Shown in pieces: positions 1 through 5,483 of a DNA stretch of 5,680 bases (position 1 is the first letter of the stretch; the number at the start of each line of letters is the position of its first letter). This DNA is from Chloroflexota bacterium. Its GTDB lineage: Bacteria; Chloroflexota; Anaerolineae; Anaerolineales; Villigracilaceae. The DNA lies in the NCBI GenBank assembly GCA_021823555.1, contig JAKANW010000240.1:1-5680 (forward strand), given 5' to 3'. A program made the position numbers and the translations under genes. The notes beneath the pieces were generated by a model. That model ran no database searches and was not told the DNA's origin. It saw only the letters and a program-made list of their open reading frames with translations.

Positions 1-260
1 GACTCCACAAATTCCGTTATCTCATCCGCAAAATAGGAAGCCAGGTCAAGGGCAAGCAGTTTGCCCGCGCCAAGCGCGTCAGCGTAGGAAAAGCCGCCAG
101 GAAGGACGAGCAGTTGAAAGTCCCGAAAGAGCGTTTTGCGAGACCGCAATTCATTGAGCGGCATACCAATCGGATCCGCATCGGCAAGGGTCAGCGCGTC
201 CATCACGTCAAAATCACGATTCGAGCCGTAGGCTTGGAGAACGAGAGCTTTTGGTTTCAT
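1..260 (-). CDS. purQ: PurQ, FGAM synthase glutaminase subunit (3' end outside window)
   Basis: PurQ is the class I glutamine amidotransferase subunit that hydrolyses glutamine and feeds ammonia to PurL for conversion of FGAR to FGAM in the cytoplasm. Read on the minus strand from ATG at 260-258, the first 86 codons begin MKPKALVLQAYGSNRD and contain LPGGFSYADALGAG at residues 53-66, the family's glycine-rich oxyanion-strand motif (usually GGFSYGD, here Ala replaces that Gly). The window ends before the catalytic Cys and the His/Glu pair, so activity cannot be judged. The start codon overlaps the purL stop in an ATGA, and no clear Shine-Dalgarno lies upstream, so translation is probably coupled to purL. 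The identification is from visible motifs and context; the alternative of another GATase is unlikely because of the purL link. Confidence 0.95.
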   Translation of the reverse strand, partial: MKPKALVLQAYGSNRDFDVMDALTLADADPIGMPLNELRSRKTLFRDFQLLVLPGGFSYADALGAGKLLALDLASYFADEITEFVE

Positions 261-3073
261 GGCTTATCAGAAGTGGAATTGAAAGCGCTGACGAGAGCCT
301 CGACAGGTATTCCAACGTCAGCAATTTTGAGCATGGGCTGCTTCGTGACCACACCAATTTGGGCGAATGGTAAATTTTCAAAGTATTGTTCAAAGGTCGG
401 CGCATCAGCTGGGACGACTTCAACAAGCAGGCAGCCATTGACTTCATTGAAGAGCGCGGTCGAGGGTAAATCCAGTTCCAGGCCGAGGCGACCACCGATA
501 CACATCTCTGCGGCAGCAACGGCAAGGCCTCCGTCGCTCAAGTCGTGAGATGATTTCACCAAACGATTTTGAATTGCCCGGTGCAATGCTTGATAAACCC
601 GTGGAGTGGATTGGGACACATCGGGGACAGTTTTTGGTTCTGATGCAAAATCACCGATTAGATAAAGAAGGTTGCCTGCCGCTTTCAAATCCATCGTGAC
701 TGCCATGTTGACATCGTGAATGAGGCCGATGGCCGAGACCAACAGCGTGGGCGGGATGGCATGACGCTGGCCGTCCGCGCCGAGATATTCGTTGTTGAGG
801 GAGTCCTTGCCACTGATGAATGGTGCGCCATAAAAAAGGGCCGCATCATGACAACCGCGGCAGGCTTCGACGAGAGAGCCGAGGGTTTCAGGGCGAAGCG
901 GATCGCCCCAACAGAAATTATCGAGGATGGCGATCCGTTCGGGATCTGCGCCGACGGCGACCGCATTGCGAACAGCCTCATCAATCACCGACCAAGCCAT
1001 TTTGTAGGCATCGCGCTGGCCGTATTCTGGATTGATCCCGTTCGAGAGTACGATACCTTTGACTCCTTTTGTGCCAATTGGTTTTATGACTGCCGCATCA
1101 GAGGGCGCATCGGCTTCAACACCCGTCAGCGGCTTAACTACTGTTCTGCCCTGCACTTCGTGATCGTAGACGCGGATGACCGCGGCCTTGCTGGCAATGT
1201 TTGGATGGGAGAGAAGTTTGAGAAGCGTGTCTTTGAGGGCGATATTTGATATTCGAGATTCGATGTTCGGCACATCGAAGATTGGCCGATCAATTTTTGC
1301 TTTTAGTTGTCGTTGTGGAATGCCGCCATGCAAGAATTCATTATCCAGGTCAAGCGCCACTTTATCGTTGTGTCTGACTACCAAGCGGCCAGAGCCGGTG
1401 AATTCTCCGATGTCGGTCAGTTCGGTATCGAAGGTGTCGCACAGTTCTTGCAGAGCAGACAGGCTTTTTGGCGGGACAGCCAATACCATCCGTTCCTGTG
1501 CTTCGGAGAGCCAGATTTCCCATGGAGCCAGGCCTGGGTATTTGAGCCTTACATTTGAAAGCTCAACATCTGCTCCGATGGCCGATGCCATTTCCCCAAC
1601 TGCGGAGGAAAGCCCGCCCGCGCCGCAATCGGTGACGTCATTGTAGAGTCCCATGTCGCGGGCACGCACGATGACGTCAATCAATCCCTTTTCGACGATC
1701 GGGTCGCCGATCTGCACGGAGGCACCAGAAACCTCGCCTGTTTGCGCGTCCATGGTCATCGAGGAGAAGGTCGCGCCGCGCAAGCCGTCGCGTCCCGTGC
1801 GCCCACCGAGCACGATCACGCGGTCTGCGACCTGAGGAGCTTTGTGATGTTTGCCTTTGGGGGCGATGCCCACGCATCCGCAAAAGACCAGAGGATTCGC
1901 AGTGTAACCTTCATCATAAAGGATCGCGCCATTGACTGTTGGAATGCCGATCTTGTTGCCATAATCCTGCACGCCAGCGACAACGCCCGATTGAACGCGA
2001 CGCGGGTGCAGGACGCCTTCAGGCAGGGACGCGGGATCAAGGTCCTGTGGGCCGAAGCAAAGGACATCCGTATTCGCTATCGGTTTTGCGCTGACCCCCA
2101 GCACATCGCGAATGACCCCGCCGACGCCTGTGTTCGCGCCTCCGAACGGCTCCACCGCTGACGGGTGGTTGTGCGTCTCGGCTTTGAAGGAAATCTCGAA
2201 TTCATCGTCAAAGTCAATGATGCCAGCGTTATCCACAAAAGCGGAGATGACCCAGGATGCGTTGATTTGGTCGGTGGCGGATTTGAGATAGGTTCTTATC
2301 AACGAATCAATTTGATATTCAGTCCCATTTGCATTTACATCAATCCTGGCTTTGAAGGTTTTGTGGACGCAATGCTCGCTCCAGGTTTGAGCAATGGACT
2401 CGAATTCCACATCTGTGGGATCGCGTCCTTCCCTGGTGAAATAATTTTGAATGACCCGCATCTCGGCCAGGTCCAATGCGGCGCGCCGCCCTTTGGAAAG
2501 CGCAAGCAACTCGTCATCATTCAAGCCGCGAATGAAAATGGTCTCCACCACACCGCTCGACTCTGTCTCCTGAGGAAAGGAAGGAATGATCTCGCCAACC
2601 GTCCAATGTTGGATGACATTGTTGGCAAGCAAACGCTGCGCCAGTTTTTCGGCAGTGGCTGAGTCCGCTCCTTCGATGATGTAGCGCATACCCGTTGCCG
2701 CGCGGCAGAGGCCATCCAGGCCAAGTTCGTATGCAGCGCGGACAATCTGCTCGGCAACAGGGTCAGTCACGCCGGGGTGGAAGGCAACCTCGATCATAAC
2801 GGTATCAGGCTTGAGGGCGGTCTGAGACACCCCCCTCGGGGACCTAACGGCAGGCAATTCCATCCAGGATGCGGATTGAGTCACAGGGTCCGTTAAAAGA
2901 CTGAGGGCCAACTGTTGACATGTGTCCTGTGACAGTTGACCCTCGATAAAGTAGAGGCTCTGGCGCTGGATGCGCCGGAGGTCGTTGAACCCCAGCGCGT
3001 GCGCGTCGGCCAAATAAATGTCGGCGCGCGGGTCTGGAAATTTAAATTGGACAACGAAACAGTACATTGACAT
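257..3073 (-). CDS. purL: PurS-PurL fusion, phosphoribosylformylglycinamidine synthase synthetase subunit
   Basis: The protein carries out ATP-dependent amidation of FGAR to FGAM, using ammonia from PurQ. From ATG at 3073 it is 938 residues, about 200 longer than small-type PurL (~740). The extra N-terminus holds two PurS-like stretches: residues ~3-75 (weaker) and ~92-163 (clearer, with FHPGVTDPVAEQIVRAAYELG and LLANNVI). PurL proper follows, with WSEHC (231-235), AETHNHPS (298-305), PFGGANTGVGG (309-319), DCGAGGLSSAVGEM (482-495), SGKDSLNNEY (754-763) and SHDLSDGGL (842-850); all signature motifs of both AIRS-like halves are intact. I chose 3073 because AGAGG sits seven bases upstream and the longer reading's TTG at 3130 lies inside the -35 box. 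ATG at 3067 is also possible. The stop overlaps purQ. A two-copy PurS module resembles the N-terminal domain of large-type PurL, where it replaces the separate PurS dimer (family knowledge); that no free PurS is needed here is inference. Confidence 0.96.
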   Translation of the reverse strand: MSMYCFVVQFKFPDPRADIYLADAHALGFNDLRRIQRQSLYFIEGQLSQDTCQQLALSLLTDPVTQSASWMELPAVRSPRGVSQTALKPDTVMIEVAFHPGVTDPVAEQIVRAAYELGLDGLCRAATGMRYIIEGADSATAEKLAQRLLANNVIQHWTVGEIIPSFPQETESSGVVETIFIRGLNDDELLALSKGRRAALDLAEMRVIQNYFTREGRDPTDVEFESIAQTWSEHCVHKTFKARIDVNANGTEYQIDSLIRTYLKSATDQINASWVISAFVDNAGIIDFDDEFEISFKAETHNHPSAVEPFGGANTGVGGVIRDVLGVSAKPIANTDVLCFGPQDLDPASLPEGVLHPRRVQSGVVAGVQDYGNKIGIPTVNGAILYDEGYTANPLVFCGCVGIAPKGKHHKAPQVADRVIVLGGRTGRDGLRGATFSSMTMDAQTGEVSGASVQIGDPIVEKGLIDVIVRARDMGLYNDVTDCGAGGLSSAVGEMASAIGADVELSNVRLKYPGLAPWEIWLSEAQERMVLAVPPKSLSALQELCDTFDTELTDIGEFTGSGRLVVRHNDKVALDLDNEFLHGGIPQRQLKAKIDRPIFDVPNIESRISNIALKDTLLKLLSHPNIASKAAVIRVYDHEVQGRTVVKPLTGVEADAPSDAAVIKPIGTKGVKGIVLSNGINPEYGQRDAYKMAWSVIDEAVRNAVAVGADPERIAILDNFCWGDPLRPETLGSLVEACRGCHDAALFYGAPFISGKDSLNNEYLGADGQRHAIPPTLLVSAIGLIHDVNMAVTMDLKAAGNLLYLIGDFASEPKTVPDVSQSTPRVYQALHRAIQNRLVKSSHDLSDGGLAVAAAEMCIGGRLGLELDLPSTALFNEVNGCLLVEVVPADAPTFEQYFENLPFAQIGVVTKQPMLKIADVGIPVEALVSAFNSTSDKP

Positions 3074-3080
3074 GACTTGG

Positions 3081-3087
3081 CCTCTGA
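3081..3087 (-). promoter_or_regulatory. Ribosome binding site of purL
   Basis: The minus strand reads TCAGAGG here, followed by seven bases and ATG at 3073. This AGAGG core is the only good Shine-Dalgarno near the beginning of the reading frame and decides the start in favour of 3073 over the TTG at 3130. Confidence 0.7.
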
Positions 3088-3101
3088 GAGATGTGCGGGT
3101 G

Positions 3102-3130
3102 ATTTTACTTCCGTAGACTTGTCTAGTCAA
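3102..3130 (-). promoter_or_regulatory. Sigma70-type promoter of the purL-purQ operon
   Basis: On the minus strand TTGACT (3130-3125) and TAAAAT (3107-3102) are separated by exactly 17 bases; each box matches five of six consensus positions. Transcription would start near 3095, giving a leader of only about 22 bases before the purL ATG, too short for a riboswitch. The -35 box lies inside an imperfect palindrome at 3117-3132, which could be an operator. Seen directly in the sequence; promoter activity is inferred. Confidence 0.75.
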
Positions 3131-3132
3131 GT
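3117..3132. promoter_or_regulatory. Imperfect palindrome over the purL -35 box (possible operator)
   Basis: ACTTGTCTAGTCAAGT matches its own reverse complement at 14 of 16 positions (ACTTG arms around a CTAG centre). It covers the -35 hexamer, where a bound dimeric repressor would block RNA polymerase. I do not recognise it as a known PurR box, so the operator role is a guess from position and symmetry only. Confidence 0.35.
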
Positions 3133-3316
3133 ATTTCAGAACTGATATCTACGGATCGATTCACTCGACTTCCCCACAATCTCCACTTAGTTTTTCACAA
3201 TCAACTCTTGACGCTTCGATGTGAATGTCAATTCTATCGAGTAGTGCCCCTGAGATGTACTTTTTGCTTCGGCATTATCGCGGGCGCACAGGCGCAGGTT
3301 TGAGTGAATCGCCGTG

Positions 3317-3338
3317 GTATCCGCACGGGCAGGGATAC
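3317..3338. repeat. Small inverted repeat (hairpin)
   Basis: GTATCC (3317-3322) and GGATAC (3333-3338) form a perfect six-base-pair stem around a ten-base loop. No T-run follows on either strand, so it is not an intrinsic terminator. Its function is unknown and it could be chance. Confidence 0.3.
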
Positions 3339-3469
3339 ACACAAACAGACATATTTTTCATGCTCTGTAGTGCGTAACAGGGTAATCGTGAGGGCATTTT
3401 TTGATGAATAGCGGGAGATAAAGGGCTTGGTTGTATTCAAAGGCGGCGACGGCCTGTCCTGCAAAAGCG

Positions 3470-3485
3470 TGTAACATTTTCCCAC
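3470..3485 (+). promoter_or_regulatory. TGTAACATTT motif, copy 1 (possible Crp-family site)
   Basis: TGTAACATTTTCCCAC shares its first ten bases with the site at 4566-4581. The left half resembles the TGTGA half-site of Crp-family proteins, but the right half is poor. It lies about 44 bases upstream of the centre of a possible promoter for the kinase remnant. Confidence 0.25.
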
Positions 3486-3506
3486 TGACTATCAGTTCTA
3501 AAAATA

Positions 3507-3535
3507 TTGCTCACGCTTCGACAAAGCAGTACAAT
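3507..3535 (+). promoter_or_regulatory. Possible promoter upstream of the kinase remnant
   Basis: TTGCTC (3507-3512), a 17-base spacer and TACAAT (3530-3535). The -10 box is good (five of six), the -35 weak (three of six). It would transcribe toward the kinase remnant and the Crp/Fnr gene, for which no better promoter is visible. Confidence 0.35.
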
Positions 3536-3617
3536 GAAATCAGCGATTTTGTGAAATAAAGTGACTGTCACCTCGTACTATGATTGGGGAGGGTTTGGCC
3601 TTCATCGGGGCGCGGAA

Positions 3618-3840
3618 ATGAATTTATCCTATCACTACCCCCCCCTACATCTGGCCGATGCTGGCTTCGGCTGTCTTTGCAGCGATCCTGGGCATCTATT
3701 GCTGGCGGCACCGCACCATGCCTGGCGCACTGACGTTCATGTTTAGCTACCTGTTGGCCGGGTTTGCGTCTGTTGGATTGGCCATGACCTGCCTCGTTGT
3801 AGAAAGTGATACAAAGCTCTTCTAGTTCAGACTTGAACAC
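3618..3840 (+). pseudogene. Remnant of a histidine kinase N-terminal 7TM domain (two lesions)
   Basis: Starting at ATG 3618 the frame reads MNLSYHYPP, then goes wrong. If one C is removed from the eight-C run at 3638-3645, it continues PPYIWPMLASAVFAAILG and then ALTFMFSYLLAGFASVG, two membrane helices ending ESDTKLF at a TAG (3823-3825), after which FRLEH still follows in frame. This is the pattern of the N-terminal 7TM sensor region of LytS-like/HisKA_7TM kinases, which start with Y-x-Y-x-P-Y-I-W-P and have KLFW after the second or third helix, so the TAG most likely replaces TGG (Trp). Homology stops at ~3840, right before the Crp/Fnr gene; the remaining helices, kinase core and any output domain are absent. 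The family call rests on motif recognition. Either lesion could be a sequencing error, but the missing remainder could not be explained that way. Confidence 0.7.
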
Positions 3841-3848
3841 AGGTTCTT

Positions 3849-4547
3849 ATGCTAAATGCTGATCAACTTCGCAAATATCCACTCTTCTCAGGCCTCAGCG
3901 ATGATGAATTAGCCAAACTGGCGCCCTGTCTGACAAAACGCCAATATGCCAAGGGCGCTTATCTTTTCCATCCCGGCTCCCCGGTTTTAAATATGTACGT
4001 GGTCGAATCGGGGCTGGTGCGCGCCTTCTTCACTAATTCGCACGGCGAGGAGTTCATGCTGGACCTGATTGGCCCGCGCTCCGCGGTTGGACTGCCGCTC
4101 ATGCGTGAAGATCAAACCCGCATGCTGGGCGCTTCTGCCGTGACGCCATTGGTCTCGCTGGTCATGGCGCAGCAGGATCTGATCCGTTTCTCGCAACGCT
4201 CTCCCCAATTGATGCGCAATGTTTCCGATCTGGTTCATGGGTCGATGGAAAAACTCCTGATCCATATTCGTTCGTTAGTCACGCTCGGTGTAAATGGTCG
4301 TCTGGCAGGCGTTTTTCTATATCTAAGCCGGAGCGATGGAGATTTGAACGTCAAGACCGAAATTGACCTGCCGTTGAGTCAAACGGATTTAGCCAATTGG
4401 ATAGGCGCCAGCCGCGGGCACTTGAACCGGGCCATCAGCCACCTGGAGGAATCCGGTTTGATCTGCGTGCAGGAGCATAAGCTTGTCATCCTCGACCGGC
4501 CGGGTCTGGAACGCGCCTCGGAGGAACTGCTTTCCGAAACCATGTAA
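3849..4547 (+). CDS. Crp/Fnr-family transcriptional regulator
   Basis: This 232-residue cytoplasmic DNA-binding protein has the usual length and layout of the family: an N-terminal cyclic-nucleotide-binding-type beta-barrel (~10-125, beginning LRKYPLFSGLSDDEL), a long dimerisation helix (~120-150) and a winged helix-turn-helix (~150-222) with the recognition helix in ASRGHLNRAISHLEESGLI. The phosphate-binding cassette GE-x-x-x-R-[ST]-A of true cAMP receptors is not seen at the corresponding place (IGPRSAVGLPLM), and only two cysteines (27, 206) are present, too few for an Fnr [4Fe-4S] cluster, so the signal is unknown. ATG 3849 follows AGG with five bases between, a weak ribosome site. The gene begins nine bases after the end of kinase homology and lies upstream of the NHLP-clan gene, whose promoter region carries a Crp-like site; control of that gene is inference. 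Confidence 0.95.
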   Translation: MLNADQLRKYPLFSGLSDDELAKLAPCLTKRQYAKGAYLFHPGSPVLNMYVVESGLVRAFFTNSHGEEFMLDLIGPRSAVGLPLMREDQTRMLGASAVTPLVSLVMAQQDLIRFSQRSPQLMRNVSDLVHGSMEKLLIHIRSLVTLGVNGRLAGVFLYLSRSDGDLNVKTEIDLPLSQTDLANWIGASRGHLNRAISHLEESGLICVQEHKLVILDRPGLERASEELLSETM

Positions 4548-4565
4548 GAAATCACACAAGTTTTC

Positions 4566-4581
4566 TGTAACATTTCGCACA
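4566..4581 (+). promoter_or_regulatory. Crp-like 16-bp site, copy 2 of TGTAACATTT
   Basis: TGTAACATTTCGCACA fits the Crp-family layout of five-base half-sites six bases apart, with eight of ten half-site bases agreeing with TGTGA/TCACA. Its centre (4573.5) is about 40 bases upstream of the start predicted from TAGAAT at 4602-4607, the spacing of class II Crp activation. The adjacent Crp/Fnr gene makes it a natural candidate regulator. No binding is shown. Confidence 0.45.
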
Positions 4582-4601
4582 ACGTAACGGGGGAAAATCC
4601 T

Positions 4602-4607
4602 TAGAAT
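4602..4607 (+). promoter_or_regulatory. -10 box of the NHLP-clan gene
   Basis: TAGAAT matches five of six positions of TATAAT. No -35 hexamer is found 16-18 bases upstream, as expected for a promoter that needs an activator at the Crp-like site. A start near 4614 would give a leader of about 50 bases. Confidence 0.45.
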
Positions 4608-4616
4608 GGGGGCAAG

Positions 4617-4632
4617 TTTGAGGTTTCTCAAA
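4617..4632 (+). repeat. Hairpin in the leader of the NHLP-clan gene
   Basis: TTTGAG and CTCAAA form a perfect six-base-pair stem with a GTTT loop. It has low G+C and no T-run after it, so it is not a convincing terminator for the Crp/Fnr gene. If transcription starts near 4614 it would sit at the very 5' end of the mRNA and might stabilise it. Confidence 0.35.
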
Positions 4633-4664
4633 GCCCTATTTGTTTTGAAACAAGAAGGAATCCT

Positions 4665-4946
4665 ATGTCGAATCGAGCTGTTGAATCCATAATGGGCAGG
4701 CTCATGCTGGACGCTGAGTTCAGCCGCGCACTGTTGGCCTTCCCCGACCAAACGCTGGAAGATTTTGATCTTACCGAGGCGGAAAAAGACATCTTGAAGA
4801 GAATCGATAGCGAAACGCTGGATTTCCTGATAATGACCCTGGCGGAACGCATACCGACTCTGGCTAAACGCTATGTAGCCTTCGAGAAGGGTCTCGATCA
4901 GGGTGAAACTGGCCTTGCCAATGAAATAACTTCACAAGGAGATTGA
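4665..4946 (+). CDS. NHLP-clan (Os1348/Franean1_4349-like) RiPP-precursor-type small protein
   Basis: A 93-residue acidic, cysteine-free protein. Residues 5-65 follow the pattern of the Os1348/Franean1_4349 group of nitrile-hydratase-leader-like peptides: A-V-E-x-I-x-G-R-L (5-13), D-x-E-F-x-x-A-L-L near 16-24, then P-D-x-x-L, D-L-T-E-x-E-K and I-D-x-E-T-L-D, ending in a helix closed by ERIP. Such proteins are considered leader-bearing precursors of ribosomally made, modified peptides. The ~30 residues after that would be the core or a C-terminal extension (GLDQGETGLANEITSQGD at the end); they have no Cys and only a few Ser/Thr. The ribosome site AAGG is six bases before ATG 4665. The next gene starts one base after the stop, an operon arrangement. 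No maturase, peptidase or transporter is visible, so the RiPP role is inferred from the leader only. Confidence 0.78.
   Translation: MSNRAVESIMGRLMLDAEFSRALLAFPDQTLEDFDLTEAEKDILKRIDSETLDFLIMTLAERIPTLAKRYVAFEKGLDQGETGLANEITSQGD
4936..4941 (+). promoter_or_regulatory. Strong ribosome binding site for the gene at 4948
   Basis: AAGGAG lies six bases before ATG 4948, inside the last codons of the NHLP-clan gene. This strong site, plus the one-base gap between stop and start, shows that the downstream start is genuine although the rest of that gene is missing. Confidence 0.75.
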
Positions 4947-4947
4947 A

Positions 4948-5142
4948 ATGAAAACGAAATTGAATTTCTTGATGATTCTCGCCCTGCTGGTGATGATGAT
5001 GGGCGGCAGGTTGTACTCGCTGTTGATCTTGACCAACATGCGCCTCAACGCCGGGGCGCAAACTTCCCATCCCATTTCGGTGTATTCCGAGCCTGGCACG
5101 GGTTCAATTTGTCCCTGGGTGCTGATGAGATTACGCGAGTAA
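4948..5142 (+). pseudogene. Truncated gene with signal-peptide/membrane N-terminus, fused to antisense GH1 sequence
   Basis: The start is well supported by AAGGAG and the one-base distance to the preceding gene. The first ~14-20 residues, MKTKLNFLMILALLVMMMGG, have a basic n-region and a hydrophobic core, as in a signal peptide or a single membrane anchor. From about 4989 onward the DNA is the opposite strand of a GH1 glucosidase gene, so residues after ~14 up to the stop at 5142 are antisense read-through and not native protein. The original product cannot be identified; by position it would be a secreted or membrane protein co-expressed with the NHLP-clan peptide, for example an immunity, export or processing partner (speculation). 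Confidence 0.6.
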
Positions 5143-5483
5143 AAATTGACTCCGAGATAATCCAGCCTTTGCGCGATGAGCGCCATGTCCCCGTCTTTGA
5201 TCTTCGGCATACTCTCGCCAGCCATTTCATAGGTGCCTGCCGGATAATGCCCTTTGAAGATTGGATCAAGGAAGAGAGTTTCACTTCTTTCAAAAGCAAG
5301 GTTTGCGGCGGCAACATCTTCGGGCGAATCGGATGCCGCGTCCTGCATCCAAAGATTCAAAACAATGCCAACTTGTAAATTCGGATTGACCGCGCGGATG
5401 GCCTGCAAAGCGAGACCATGCGCGGCGAGCAGATTGTGCCCCACTTGAAATGCCGCCTTCGCATCCTGCCGACCCGGGGCATG
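4989..5483 (-). pseudogene. Internal fragment of a GH1 beta-glucosidase gene, truncated at both ends
   Basis: Read on the minus strand from ~5483 to ~4989, about 165 codons follow family 1 glycoside hydrolases: HAPGRQDAKAAFQVGHNLL, LAAHGLALQAIRAVNP, VGIVLNLW, SDSPEDVAAANLA, FLDPIFKGHYPAG, KIKDGDMALIAQRLDYLG, VNFYSR, YTEMGWEV and NLPPIIIT. The acid/base Asn-Glu-Pro of the family lies upstream of this stretch, and the nucleophile of the I-T-E-N-G motif would be the very next residue; here Ser follows Thr, then unrelated sequence. The piece therefore contains neither catalytic Glu and cannot be active. No stop interrupts it, so the fragment is fresh, whether from assembly joining or a recent rearrangement. 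The left boundary is certain within a few codons, the right one within about 25 bases. Confidence 0.88.

Larger units (their letters stand above)
3131..3617. other. 487-base intergenic region without a supportable gene
   Basis: This lies between the purL promoter and the histidine-kinase remnant. No frame on either strand gives a recognisable protein. An 83-codon GTG-started minus-strand frame (3234-3485) lacks a Shine-Dalgarno and has no family resemblance. Local composition is AT-rich at first (23 of 60 G+C at 3181-3240). It contains a small hairpin (3317-3338), a TGTAACATTT motif shared with the upstream region of the gene at 4665 (3470-3485) and a possible promoter (3507-3535). Confidence 0.6.

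Noticed and set aside
716..1249. 177-codon plus-strand reading frame inside purL
   Set aside because: Antisense to conserved PurL motifs, with no family resemblance; a shadow of the purL coding sequence.
2165..2662. 165-codon plus-strand reading frame inside purL
   Set aside because: Antisense shadow of the conserved part of PurL around AETHNHPS, with no convincing ribosome site.
3074..3101. Purine riboswitch ahead of purL
   Set aside because: The predicted leader is only about 22 bases, too short for any known riboswitch aptamer.
3074..3130. Longer purL reading starting at TTG 3130
   Set aside because: The TTG is part of the -35 box, no ribosome site precedes it, and the 19 extra residues do not resemble PurS.
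3208..3237. TTGACG-18-TTCTAT as a plus-strand promoter
   Set aside because: The -10 matches only three of six positions and no gene begins within the next 350 bases.
3378..3392. Partial likeness to the I-SceI homing site (AACAGGGTAAT)
   Set aside because: Only part of the 18-bp site matches and no intron or homing endonuclease is nearby; chance.
3234..3485. 83-codon minus-strand frame starting GTG
   Set aside because: No Shine-Dalgarno, unlikely composition and no recognisable family; treated as intergenic.
4617..4632. Hairpin as terminator of the Crp/Fnr gene
   Set aside because: Low-G+C stem, no T-run, and it lies downstream of the likely promoter of the next gene.
5109..5378. 89-codon plus-strand frame
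   Set aside because: Antisense of the GH1 fragment, with no ribosome site and no family resemblance.
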